From positions 1-64,000 of the forward strand of contig NZ_LRAC01000172.1 of the NCBI RefSeq assembly GCF_001517085.1: a stretch of DNA of 64,000 nt, read 5' to 3'. A program made the position numbers and the translations under genes. Source of the DNA: Paenibacillus sp. DMB5 (GTDB lineage: Bacteria > Bacillota > Bacilli > Paenibacillales > Paenibacillaceae). Position 1 is the first letter of the stretch; every line of letters starts with the position of its first letter. The notes under the pieces are model-generated. The model did not search any database. It had not been told where the DNA came from and saw nothing but the letters and a program-made list of their open reading frames with translations. Positions 52,791 through 64,000 of the stretch are shown here, one piece after another.

Positions 52791-52884
52791 CCTGTCCACT
52801 CCCTACCTTAAGCCTTCGAATGCGTACAGTATAGCGGCTCTGCGGGTCTGATGCAAATGCAATGCAGATGCTCTGCCGGCCGGA

Positions 52885-53616
52885 TCAGCCGAAAAATTGC
52901 GTAATATAAACCATCGCCAGCAGCCCGAAAATAAAGGAATAGGTCGATGGCCGCTCATAGCCGTGGCCGTGGCTCTCCGGAATCAGCTCCTTATAGACGA
53001 TGAAGAGCATCGCACCTGCGGCAAAAGCCAGCCCGTAGCCTACCGCATGCTGCAGCGAGCTTGCTGTGAAATAACCGACAACTGCCGACACCATCTCCAT
53101 AAGTCCGGTCAGCGTGGCAACTCCCAGCGCCTTCCACCGGGTAGACTTGGAGTTCATCATGAAGACAGCGAGAATCAGACCTTCCGGCATGTTCTGCGCC
53201 CCGATCGCGATCGCCACCATAGGACCGAGACTGGCCTCCTCGCTGGCATAGCTGAAGCCTGTGCTAAGGCCTTCGGGAATATTATGGATAAACAGTGCAA
53301 TCATGACGAGCAGTGCCTTGGAATCCATATTGGCAAAGCCGGGTTTGTTTTCGACATCGATATGCGGAATATTTTTTTCAATAAGGTCAAGCAGCAGCAC
53401 ACCGGTGATCAGACCAAGCGTCAGGGCTGTAATCCCCGATTCTTCAATCGCCTGCGGCATCAGGCCGAAGGTCGAAGCAGATACCATAATCCCCGCGGTA
53501 AAAGCGACCAGTATATCCTTCCAGCGCTCGGACAATCTCCGCACGAACAGAATGGGTACCGCACCAAGCACCGTTGCCATTGCAGATAAAAAGCTGCCTA
53601 GCAGCGCAGTCTCCAA
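52885..53616 (-). CDS. ZIP family metal transporter
   Basis: 243 residues starting at TTG 53616 behind GAGGAGG. Eight helices; the ZIP metal site is in helix 4 (IALFIHNIPEGLSTGFSYAS) and helix 5 (IAIGAQNMPEGLILAVF). Imports or exports zinc and related divalent metals, as in ZupT/GufA proteins. Usually zinc-regulated, but no Zur box was identified. Confidence 0.93.
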   Translation of the reverse strand: METALLGSFLSAMATVLGAVPILFVRRLSERWKDILVAFTAGIMVSASTFGLMPQAIEESGITALTLGLITGVLLLDLIEKNIPHIDVENKPGFANMDSKALLVMIALFIHNIPEGLSTGFSYASEEASLGPMVAIAIGAQNMPEGLILAVFMMNSKSTRWKALGVATLTGLMEMVSAVVGYFTASSLQHAVGYGLAFAAGAMLFIVYKELIPESHGHGYERPSTYSFIFGLLAMVYITQFFG

Positions 53617-53675
53617 GTTATTTCCTCCTCTTGTCAGGACAGAATTTCATAGACCCAATTTATGCGGCGGGCAGC

Positions 53676-54239
53676 TTAGTTTATGACCGGGCCGGCATTT
53701 ATGTGCCTATCCTGCTCATGCCCCTGCTCCCCTGAACCCAGCTCCAGTGTCATCAGGTCTTCATCCAGATACCGCCCGTCCAGCTTTACCGCATTGCGCT
53801 CAGTGCCGTAGCATGTGAAGCCGAGTGCAGCATACAGCCGCTTTGCCGGCTGGTTGTCCGAAAATACGGTCAGATTCACCGTCATAAGTCCCTGAATTTG
53901 CCTTGCACGCATGATCAGCTCACTCATCAGGGAATGGCCCAGCTTCTGCTTGCGGGCCGCAGGAGTCACATACATGGCGAAGACACTGCCTTTATGGCGG
54001 AGCTTCTCCCTGCTCTCCCGGATAAAAGTAACTACGCCGGCCAGCTCCCCCTGATCGGTGAACCCGCCCAGGGTGAACTTGTCCTCGGCAGGCTCGAGCC
54101 TGCTGCGGGTAACCTCCAGCGGCATTTCCTTCTCTGCTTCATAGGTGCTGAGGAAGGCTTCCGGATGAAGCTGCAGCGCCTGCAGCCGCAGACCGCGGTA
54201 TTCTTCCGCATCGTCCGGATTTAGTAATCTTATGTACAT
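53676..54239 (-). CDS. GNAT family N-acetyltransferase
   Basis: 187 residues, ATG 54239 behind GAAGGAG. Motif A: MYVTPAARKQKLGHSLMSEL; motif B: FSDNQPAKRLYAALGFTCYG. The long C-terminal tail is rich in Glu/Gly/His. Substrate unknown. Confidence 0.9.
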   Translation of the reverse strand: MYIRLLNPDDAEEYRGLRLQALQLHPEAFLSTYEAEKEMPLEVTRSRLEPAEDKFTLGGFTDQGELAGVVTFIRESREKLRHKGSVFAMYVTPAARKQKLGHSLMSELIMRARQIQGLMTVNLTVFSDNQPAKRLYAALGFTCYGTERNAVKLDGRYLDEDLMTLELGSGEQGHEQDRHINAGPVIN

Positions 54240-54394
54240 GGCAGCTCCTTCTTCCGCCCGGGGCGGACAACTGATCTAGTTAGATTATAGCCGCAGACCG
54301 GAACTTTTGAAACGGGAAGGCAGGCAGGGCAGCAGCTCCGCCGGAGAGCCGCAGCCCTGTTAATGACAGGCGCTGCACCTGCTCATTAACCATT

Positions 54395-55716
54395 TCATCC
54401 CCGTCTGCCCCATTTTTCAAACAGCTCATCCACCCGTCTGCCTATAGCAGCTTCCGGTACAGTCAGCAGCTTTCCGCCGTCTATCACAACCCTGCCGCCT
54501 ACAACAACCGTTGTAATCGCCCCCGGCTGCATGGCGTAGACCATGTTGGCGAACAGCTCCTGACGCGGGGCTAGTGACAGGTCATGGATATCAAGAACAA
54601 CAAAATCCGCATACTGGCCGGTTTCCAGGGAACCGGCGGCAGCCGCAGTATTTCACCCCCGCGTGAAGTGCCCATCTCAAAGACCTGACCGGCGGTAATG
54701 CAGGTACCGTCCAGGCGGCTAACCTTCTGAAGCAGCGAGCACATGCGCATTTCCTCAAACACGCTGATCCGGTTGTTGCTGCAGCCGCCGTCTGTACCGA
54801 GCGCAACCTTGACACCGGCCCTCAGCAGGTCGGGAATGCGGGTCACCCCGTCCGCCAGAAACATATTGCTGGACGGGCAGTAGGCCAAAGCTCCTTTTCT
54901 CCGGCCGATCAGCTCAATCTCCGAATCCTCCAGCCAGACCAGATGAACAGCGATTATTCTCTCATCCAGCACCCCCAGCGAATCCAGGTAATGCACCGGG
55001 CGAAGCCCGTAGGCCTGCAGCATCTCCTCAACCTCGAACATCTCCTCGGCAACATGGATGTGAAACGGCGTATCCAGCTCCTGCGCCAGCCGGTGTCCGG
55101 CGCGGATCATCTCCGGGGAAGCCGCATGCGGGCTGTGCGGAGCCGGATGAACCGTAACCAGCGGATTGCCCTGGTATTTCACAGCCAGCTGCCTCGTCCG
55201 TTCCACCGCTTCAGGAACCGTTTCGCGGTAGGCCACCGGAGCACCGGCCCAATCATACATCGTCCGGGCGAATACCAGGCGGATACCCAGATCCTTCGCC
55301 GCCCGGATGACGGCTTCATCATACGCTGTACCTCCGCCGTGGACATAGAAGAAATCACAGACTGTGGTTACTCCATAGCGCAGCATCTCACCGAAGGCCA
55401 GCAGGGCGCCGGTATAAACCGCATGCTCATCCAGCAGCGGGGAATAGCGGTACAACGCCTGATCCCGCCATTCCAGGAACGGCTTATCTATAGCAATCCC
55501 GCGCAGCAGGCTCTGAAAAGAGTGGTTGTGAGCGTTGATCGTGCCGGGAACAATCGCTTTTCCATCCCAGCGGATGTGCCGGATATCCGGATACCGCTGC
55601 AGCAGCACCTCCCGGCTGCCTACCTCTGCTATCAGGCCATTCTCGACCAGTACAGCAAGTTCAGGCCGGAACTGGTTCTTCGTGTATACAGCATCTGCCG
55701 AATATAACGTCCGCAA
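54395..55716 (-). pseudogene. deaminase-type amidohydrolase in hut operon, one-base frameshift
   Basis: Amidohydrolase superfamily of the TrzN/HutF/guanine-deaminase kind. Start TTG 55716 behind GGGGGGAG. Metal motif NAHNHSFQSLLRG, then FHIHVAEEMFEVEEML, VHLVWLEDSEIELIG, GTDGGCSNNRISVFEEMR. The frame breaks near 54636; the other frame continues AGSLETGQYADFVVLDIHDL, then MQPGAITTVVVGGRVV, to a TGA at 54395. Probably CCGGCCGG was shortened to CCGCCGG; with the base restored it is 440 residues. Following hutI and an M20 hydrolase it might be a formiminoglutamate deiminase-like enzyme; this is a hypothesis. Confidence 0.82.
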
Positions 55717-55734
55717 GCGGCTCCCCCCTGCCTG

Positions 55735-58268
<2,534 letters not shown>

Positions 58269-58282
<14 letters not shown>

Positions 58283-59959
58283 TCCGCTGCTCCTCCCCCG
58301 GCTCCAGCATGGGCATGCGGATGCCATGGGCTCTGGCGGTTTCGGCGGCCAGCGGATAGCCGGCATCTGCATGCCGGACCACGCCCATACCCGGATCTGC
58401 CGTCAGCACCCGCTCAAGACGCGCCTCTGCCTCCTTCGTGCCGTCTGCGACAACCACCATCCCGGCATGCTGCGAATAGCCCATCCCCACTCCGCCCCCG
58501 TGATGGATCGACACCCAGCCGGCTCCTGCGGCCGTATTGACCAGCGCATTCAGCAGCGGCCAGTCGGAGACGGCATCGCTGCCGTCCAGCATGCGCTCCG
58601 TCTCCCGGTTAGGTGAGGCCACGGAGCCGGCGTCCAGATGATCCCGGCCGATGACCACCGGAGCGGACAGCTCCCCGGAAGCAACCATATCGTTAAGGAT
58701 CCTGCCGAACGCGGCCCGCTCGCCGTAGCCGAGCCAGCAGATCCGGGCAGGCAGGCCCTGGAAGGCTATTTTTTGCCCGGCTAAAGTAATCCAGCGCTGA
58801 AGGCCTTCATTTCCGGGAAAAGCCCGGAGAATCGCAGCATCCGTTTTATAGATGTCCTCCGGATCACCCGACAAGGCTGCCCAGCGGAACGGCCCTTTCC
58901 CTTCGCAGAACTGCGGACGAATATAGGCGGGAACAAATCCGGGAAAATCAAAAGCCCGGCTGACGCCCTGATCGTATGCCGCCTGCCGGATATTGTTGCC
59001 GTAGTCAAAGGTGACAGCCCCTTTGCCCTGCAGCTCAAGCATCGCCTCAACATGCCGGGCAATGCTGCCGCGGGCAAGGGCAATGTACGCCTGCGGGTCG
59101 CTGCCGCGCAGCTGCCTTGCAGTTTCGGCAGTGAAGCCGGCCGGCACATAGCCGTTCAGCGGATCATGCGCTGACGTCTGATCGGTCAGCACATGCGGCA
59201 CAAAGCCGCCGGCCGCTATTTCCGGCAGCAGCTCCGCCGCATTGCCCAGCAGGCCGATGGAGAGCGGAGCGCCTGCGCTGCGGCCGCCTCAGCCATAGCC
59301 AGCGCTTCTTCCAGCGTCTCTGCTACAGCATCACAGTACCCGGACTGAATCCGCTTCGCGATCCGTGTCCGGTCTACTTCGATACCGATGAACACACCGC
59401 CGTTCATGGTCACGGCAAGCGGCTGGGCGCCGCCCATGCCCCCGAGGCCGCTGCTAAGCGTGATCGTCCCCCTTAGTGTGCCGCCGAAATGCTGTCTGGC
59501 GCATTCGGCGAAGGTCTCATAGGTGCCCTGCACGATACCCTGCGTGCCGATATAGATCCAGCTGCCGGCGGTCATCTGCCCGTACATGATCAGGCCCTTG
59601 CGGTCCAGCTCGTGAAAGCTCTCCCAGGTTGCCCATGCCGGAACCAGATTGGCGTTCGCCAGCAGGACGCGCGGGGCATCCGGATGGGTGCGGAATACCG
59701 CCACCGGCTTGCCGGACTGGATCAGCAGGGTCTCGTCGTTCTCCAGCGTCTTCAGCGACCGGACAATCGCGTCGTAAGCCTCCCAGCTGCGGGCTGCTTT
59801 ACCGGTGCCGCCATAGACAATCAGCTGCTGCGGATGCTCCGCCACGTCGGGGTCGAGATTGTTCATCAGCATCCGCAGTGCTGCTTCCTGCGTCCAGCCT
59901 TTGGTATGCAGCGTGCTTCCTCTGGGGGCGCGGCAGATTCTCTCCTCATTACGGCTCAT
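58269..59959 (-). pseudogene. hutU: urocanate hydratase HutU, one-base frameshift
   Basis: Start ATG 59959 behind GGAGGGAGA. Adds water to urocanate with tightly bound NAD+. First frame: [57 protein letters not shown]. After a break near 59275 the second frame: [74 protein letters not shown]. Restoring one base (GCGCAGGC, probably GCGGCAGGC) gives 563 residues, the usual length. Overlaps hutI by 14 bases. Confidence 0.94.
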
Positions 59960-60005
59960 ACGGCTGCTCTCCCTCCGTTCCTTATTCCTTCGGTGTTCCC
60001 CGGAT

Positions 60006-61568
60006 TTACTCCACACAGGAGTCAAAGGTCACCTTGGCAAACAGTCCGGCCAGCACACCGGGCTGTTTCATCCACTGCGCAACCGTAGCAAAATCGCCGG
60101 ATAGCACACGGTCCTCCTTCACCGGGGCCGCCAGCTCCCGGCAGCGGTCATACAGCCACTTCGTACCCCGTCCAAGCTGCTGCGGACCGCGGTAATCAAG
60201 GGCCTGGGCCGCGCACAGCAGCTCAATTGCCAGCACGGTATAGGCATTATCAACAATTTGGCTTGCCTTACGGGCAGCGATAGTGCCCATACTGACATGA
60301 TCCTCCTGATTGCCCGAGGAGGGAATGGAGTCCACACTGGCCGGATGGGCTAGTGCTTTGTTCTCCGACACAAGCGCAGCGGCTGTGTACTGGGCGATCA
60401 TGAAGCCGGACTGCAGTCCACCGTTCTCCGTCAGGAACGGGGGCAGCCCTTCATTCAGCTGCGGATTAACCAGCCGCTCGATCCTCCGCTCGGCAATGCT
60501 GGCCAGCTCCGCCGCACAGACGGCCAGATGGTCCATCGGCAGCGCGACAGGCTGGCCGTGGAAATTCCCGCCGGAAATGACCCGCGCAAGTTCGGTAAAG
60601 ATGAGCGGATTATCCGTGGCCGAGTTCATCTCGGTGGTCAGCTTCCCGGCGATATACGCCAGCGCATCCCGGCTCGCCCCGTGTACCTGCGGCGCACAGC
60701 GCAGGGAATAGGCATCCTGCACCCGCTTCTCGCCCTGATTGGTCATCAGCGTGCTGCCAGCCGTCAGGTGCCGGATGTTGCCGGCTGACTGCTGCTGCCC
60801 TTTATGCGGCCGGACAGCATGGGCCGCCGGGTCAAAGGCGTCCCGCACTGCCAGCAGCGCCTCACAGGCCAGCGCTGCCGTGCAGTCCGCCCAGTCGGCC
60901 AGGTTCATGGCATCCCAGCAGGCCAGTGCGCCGACCGCCGTCATGACCTGCGTCCCGTTAATCAGGGCCAGCCCCTCCTTGGCCTCGAGCACGATAGGCG
61001 CAAGCCCGGCCTGCGCCAGCGCCTCTGCCCCCGGCAGGCGTGTGCCCTGAACATACGCTTCGCCCTCGCCGATCAGAACCAGCGCCATATGCGACAGCGG
61101 GGCCAGGTCACCGCTGGCGCCAAGCGAGCCTTTTTCCGGAATGACCGGGATGACGCCCCGGTTCAGCATATCAGCCATCAGCCGGATAACCTCCGGGCGG
61201 ATCCCGGAATAGCCGAGGGACAAGGCGTTAATCCGCAGCAGCAGGATGGCCCGGACCGTCTCCTCCGTAAGCGGCGCTCCGGTTCCGCAGCTGTGGCTGC
61301 GGATTAGATTAAGCTGCAGCAGCTGCGTATCCTCCGGGGAGATGTACGTGTCGCTGAACTTGCCAAAGCCTGTGGTCAGGCCATACACCACCTGTTTCTC
61401 CAGCAGCAGCTTCTCCACATACCTTCGGGTCTGCTCCACCTTGCGGCAGCTCTCCTCTCCAAGCTCCACAGGATGGTGATAACGTGCAACTCTGACGACT
61501 TCCGCAATTGTCAGCGAATGGCCCTGAACAACTACTGCGGTACTGTTTTTTTCCGGCACGGGCGTCAC
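60006..61568 (-). CDS. hutH: histidine ammonia-lyase HutH
   Basis: About 520 residues. Converts L-histidine to trans-urocanate. The MIO prosthetic group forms from Ala151-Ser152-Gly153 in [14 protein letters not shown]. Other family landmarks: [46 protein letters not shown]. The start is GTG 61568 or, better spaced from AGGTGA, GTG 61559. First gene of the hut operon; a leader with a possible attenuator precedes it. No hutP gene is in the window. Confidence 0.95.
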   Translation of the reverse strand: MTPVPEKNSTAVVVQGHSLTIAEVVRVARYHHPVELGEESCRKVEQTRRYVEKLLLEKQVVYGLTTGFGKFSDTYISPEDTQLLQLNLIRSHSCGTGAPLTEETVRAILLLRINALSLGYSGIRPEVIRLMADMLNRGVIPVIPEKGSLGASGDLAPLSHMALVLIGEGEAYVQGTRLPGAEALAQAGLAPIVLEAKEGLALINGTQVMTAVGALACWDAMNLADWADCTAALACEALLAVRDAFDPAAHAVRPHKGQQQSAGNIRHLTAGSTLMTNQGEKRVQDAYSLRCAPQVHGASRDALAYIAGKLTTEMNSATDNPLIFTELARVISGGNFHGQPVALPMDHLAVCAAELASIAERRIERLVNPQLNEGLPPFLTENGGLQSGFMIAQYTAAALVSENKALAHPASVDSIPSSGNQEDHVSMGTIAARKASQIVDNAYTVLAIELLCAAQALDYRGPQQLGRGTKWLYDRCRELAAPVKEDRVLSGDFATVAQWMKQPGVLAGLFAKVTFDSCVE

Positions 61569-61583
61569 CTGCTTCTGCGTATT

Positions 61584-61615
61584 AGAAAAAGCCCATACCT
61601 AGCAAGAGGTACCGG
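61584..61615 (-). promoter_or_regulatory. possible attenuator in the hut leader
   Basis: On the minus strand CCGGTACC (61615-61608) can pair imperfectly with GGTATGGG, followed by CTTTTTCT (61591-61584), just before the hutH ribosome binding site. A GCAAG/CTTGC pairing further up could compete with it. It recalls the HutP-controlled leader of Bacillus, but no HutP was found here. A TATAAT-like -10 lies near 61675-61685. Confidence 0.35.
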
Positions 61616-61728
61616 CTTCCATCTGATTCTGATCCTTGCGGCATGCGTTCATCGATGCTCCTGGCCATGAAAATGCCCTATTATATCCTATTCTTCCGCA
61701 GCCCGGATATGATCGCCGCCAGCAAAAA

Positions 61729-61763
61729 GAGCAGAAGTTCCCGGTAACCGGTACCTTCTGCTC
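61729..61763 (-). terminator. terminator of the hybrid kinase gene
   Basis: GAGCAGAAG (61729-61737) pairs with CTTCTGCTC (61755-61763); minus strand continues CTTTTTGC. Directly downstream of the kinase stop. Confidence 0.88.
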
Positions 61764-61779
61764 CCTGCAGCCGCATGCT

Positions 61780-63465
61780 CTACAGCAGCTTATCCAGCTC
61801 CCTGCAGGCTTCTTCATATGCAGGCGCAAGCTTCGGCAGCTGCCGTACAGCGAGCTCGAATTCCCCTGCTCCGGCATGGCGTTCCACCGCCGCACACAGA
61901 TGGGCGAAATACTGCACCCCGATGCTCAGGCTGCCTGATTTCAGGCTGTGGGCCGCTGCCGACATTTCCGCCAGATCGCGTCTGGACGCTGCATCCTCCA
62001 GGGCAGCCACCCGCTGCGGAGTATCTTTCTTGAAAATCCCGATCAGCATACGCAGCAGCTCAGGCTCGTCTTCCTCGTCCATCTCCCGGATGCCGGACAG
62101 GGTCTCCTCCTGCAGGACGGGAATATAAGGCTTCATGCTGTACCATTTAACCAGCAGCTTGCTCAGCGTCTGCAGATTCAGCGGCTTAACCGTCCAGTCA
62201 TCGAGTCCTGCCTCAATAAATTGCGCGCGGCTCTCCTCGCCTTCATCCCCGGTCACGCCGATGATCGGAACCCGCACCCTCGACCCGGAAGCCTCCAGCC
62301 GGCGGATGGTCCGGACCGCCTCCTCACCGTTCATGGTCGGAAGCCTGCTGTCCATCAGAATCAGCCCGTATTCCTGCCGCTGCCAGGCGTCCACTGCCTC
62401 TTTGCCGTTGCCGACCAGGTGGACATCCGTCACCCCCAGCTTCTGCAGCTGCCGCAGCAGCACTGCACTGTTCAGTCCGTTATCCTCGGCGACCAGCACC
62501 GGCAGTATGCTGAAGCCGCTCACCGGCAAGTCTGCCCCGCCAGCCGGAGTCGGCTCCGGAAGGACGGTCGGTTTGTCCAGCGGAAGCTCAAACCGGAAAA
62601 CCGAGCCGGCTCCTGGCACACTCTCCGCCATAATGATTCCGTCCATCAGCTCTACCATGGACTTGCAGATGGACAGCCCAAGTCCCGTTCCCTCGGCAGA
62701 CAGCTCCGCGTCTTGGCCTACCTGTGAATACGGCCGGAACAGGGAGCCCACATCCTCAGGTGATATGCCAACACCCTCGTCCCTTACTTCAAAGCATAAA
62801 CGCTGGCGTGCTGCTTCCTCAGAGACCAGACTCACTGTAACTTCTACTTTACCGTTCTGCGTAAACTTCACCGCATTGCCTAGCAGATTAATCAGCACCT
62901 GCATGATTTTGGGGGAATCTCCCTCCAGCTGATCCGTAACCCCGTCCAAAATTTGATAGGATAAGCTATTTTCCCGCTTTGCCGCTGCAGGAGAGAGCAG
63001 CCGTAACGCATGCTCAACCAGCTTCCGTATGCTGAAGGGTACTCTGCTGATTTCCATTTTCCCGGCTTCAATTTTGGAGTAATCCAGCAGATTCCGGATC
63101 ATCTGAAGCAGATATTGTGCCGACTCCCGGATCACCTGCAGGTGATTCTGCTGTTCTTCCGTAACGTCCTCTGCCTCCAGCAGCTCGGTTAAGCCGAGAA
63201 TTCCGTTCATCGGTGTACGGATTTCATGGCTGACAGTAGCCACAAACAGGCTTTTGGCCCTGTTGGCTGCTTCCGCTTCCTCCTTGAGCGCTTTAAGCTC
63301 TGCATTATTTTTGGCCAGCAGCCGGTGCATCGTAATGAGTTCGTTATTCATGGCGGAAAACTCGGCCAAAGCCTGCTCTTCCCTATGCTTGCCTGCAATT
63401 AACTGTTCTGACAGATTTTCAATCGTGTCCCTCAGAACACCGATTTGCTGCTCACTGCCGTTCAT
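61780..63465 (-). CDS. soluble hybrid histidine kinase (HisKA-HATPase-REC-HPt)
   Basis: 561 residues, ATG 63465 behind GAGG. No transmembrane helix. Order: coiled coil (about 1-70), HisKA with His80 in [16 protein letters not shown], HATPase (N box [14 protein letters not shown] boxes RDEGVGI and [12 protein letters not shown]), receiver with Asp372 in [13 protein letters not shown] and C-terminal HPt with His506 in [11 protein letters not shown]. It therefore holds all relay stations in one chain, with the final receiver elsewhere. The cobalamin-binding protein encoded 21 bases upstream is the obvious sensory input. Confidence 0.93.
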   Translation of the reverse strand: MNGSEQQIGVLRDTIENLSEQLIAGKHREEQALAEFSAMNNELITMHRLLAKNNAELKALKEEAEAANRAKSLFVATVSHEIRTPMNGILGLTELLEAEDVTEEQQNHLQVIRESAQYLLQMIRNLLDYSKIEAGKMEISRVPFSIRKLVEHALRLLSPAAAKRENSLSYQILDGVTDQLEGDSPKIMQVLINLLGNAVKFTQNGKVEVTVSLVSEEAARQRLCFEVRDEGVGISPEDVGSLFRPYSQVGQDAELSAEGTGLGLSICKSMVELMDGIIMAESVPGAGSVFRFELPLDKPTVLPEPTPAGGADLPVSGFSILPVLVAEDNGLNSAVLLRQLQKLGVTDVHLVGNGKEAVDAWQRQEYGLILMDSRLPTMNGEEAVRTIRRLEASGSRVRVPIIGVTGDEGEESRAQFIEAGLDDWTVKPLNLQTLSKLLVKWYSMKPYIPVLQEETLSGIREMDEEDEPELLRMLIGIFKKDTPQRVAALEDAASRRDLAEMSAAAHSLKSGSLSIGVQYFAHLCAAVERHAGAGEFELAVRQLPKLAPAYEEACRELDKLL

Positions 63466-63486
63466 TTTAGTACCTCGCCTTCTGTA

Positions 63487-64000
63487 TCAGTTCTTCTGGC
63501 TCCAGGTACCCGGAACAAGCTGTGCTGCGATGTCGAGCGCGCTCCCGGCATCGGGGGCGTAACCGTCTGCGCCGACCTTTTTCCACAAATCCCTGTCTAT
63601 ATTAAACGGCATTCCGCCGACCATGATTTTGAGGTCGTCAAGCTCAGCATGACTACGGATCATTTGAATCAGGCGGACGACCTCAGACACATGAAAGGTC
63701 ATTGTAACCGAAACAGCCAGCAGATCGGCAGGCTGCTCCTTCAGGTAACGTATCAGGCTTTCAGCAGGCATGTTGGAGCCCAGGTAGAAGGTATTCCAGC
63801 CCTTCATTTCAAAAAAGTCTGTCAGCATCCGCAGACCGATTTCATGCAGCTCTTCACCAACACCGACTGCAACCAGCCTCTTGCGGCCGTTCTGCGCCTG
63901 AATCCAGCGGGGGTACAGCTGCGAGATAATGCTCTGGGTGCAGGCTGTACAGTAATGCTCCTGGGCGACCGTAATTTGCCCCAGCTGCCAGAGCCGTCCG
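63487..64000 (-). CDS. cobalamin-binding photoreceptor-like protein (partial)
   Basis: C-terminal 171 residues; the start lies beyond the window edge. The first residues visible are RLWQLGQITVAQEHYCTACT, which contain W-x9-EH, the signature of adenosylcobalamin photoreceptors such as CarH (Trp codon 63990-63988, Glu-His 63960-63955). Then comes a B12-binding Rossmann domain: VGVGEELHEIGLRML with the cobalt-ligating His of (D/E)-x-H-x-x-G, FYLGSNMPAESLIRYL, VSVTMTFHVSEV, MVGGMPFN. Encoded directly upstream of the hybrid kinase on the same strand. Whether it has an N-terminal MerR DNA-binding domain cannot be seen. Confidence 0.88.
   Translation of the reverse strand, partial: GRLWQLGQITVAQEHYCTACTQSIISQLYPRWIQAQNGRKRLVAVGVGEELHEIGLRMLTDFFEMKGWNTFYLGSNMPAESLIRYLKEQPADLLAVSVTMTFHVSEVVRLIQMIRSHAELDDLKIMVGGMPFNIDRDLWKKVGADGYAPDAGSALDIAAQLVPGTWSQKN

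Overview
The window reads as a chromosomal segment of a Bacillota bacterium, most likely Paenibacillus or a close relative. This rests on strong AGGAGG-type ribosome binding sites, intrinsic terminators, a BceABRS-like detoxification locus, a Btr/FeuA/esterase siderophore cluster with Fur boxes, a CcpN-PpsR-GlpX gluconeogenesis operon, a MocR regulator, a CPBP protease and a c-di-AMP (ydaO-type) riboswitch. No rRNA, tRNA, phage or CRISPR locus was recognised.

Layout. 0-0.75 kb: a 51-bp tandem repeat abutting a decayed haloalkane-dehalogenase-like gene. 0.76-4.2 kb: a DrrAB-type ABC exporter divergent from its probable MarR regulator. 4.2-10 kb: single metabolic and regulatory genes (GNAT, PanE-like reductase/TetR, LysE, two AraC, lipoprotein, DUF2087). 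10.1-12.5 kb: flotillin and NfeD behind a c-di-AMP riboswitch. 12.8-19.4 kb: lipase, then Bce-type transporter and two-component genes surrounding an adenosine-deaminase-like gene. 20-25 kb: an ArsR-type regulator with two half-size ABC exporters. 25-34.4 kb: mostly cell-surface and hypothetical genes, including a classic-clade AAA ATPase paired with a TPR membrane protein. 34.5-37.7 kb: iron-siderophore cluster. 37.7-44.3 kb: lipoprotein, GNAT, MBL hydrolase, asparaginase, a second 51-bp repeat array, MocR and DMT exporter. 44.3-47 kb: ccpN-ppsR-glpX. 47-54.3 kb: stress protein, 2Fe-2S protein, AraC, two aldo/keto reductases, ZIP transporter, GNAT. 54.4-61.6 kb: histidine-utilisation operon hutH-hutU-hutI followed by an M20 amidohydrolase and a deaminase-type amidohydrolase. 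61.8-64 kb: a soluble hybrid histidine kinase downstream of a cobalamin-binding protein carrying the CarH photoreceptor signature W-x9-EH, cut by the window edge.

A striking quality signal: eight genes (bceR-like, a 140-aa hypothetical, siderophore esterase, GNAT, glpX, deaminase, hutI, hutU) are each interrupted by the loss of exactly one base. Every one spans 3n-1 bases, and the missing base usually seems to come from a GG/CC doublet. Because conserved metabolic genes are hit, a systematic sequencing or assembly error is the more likely explanation than real decay; those genes are annotated across the break.

Most interesting biology: the B12-photoreceptor/hybrid-kinase pair, the c-di-AMP riboswitch in front of NfeD-flotillin, the 51-bp hairpin repeat with a compensatory base change, the hut operon that lacks hutG but carries two other hydrolases, and an unexplained structured stretch at 27.8-28.3 kb.
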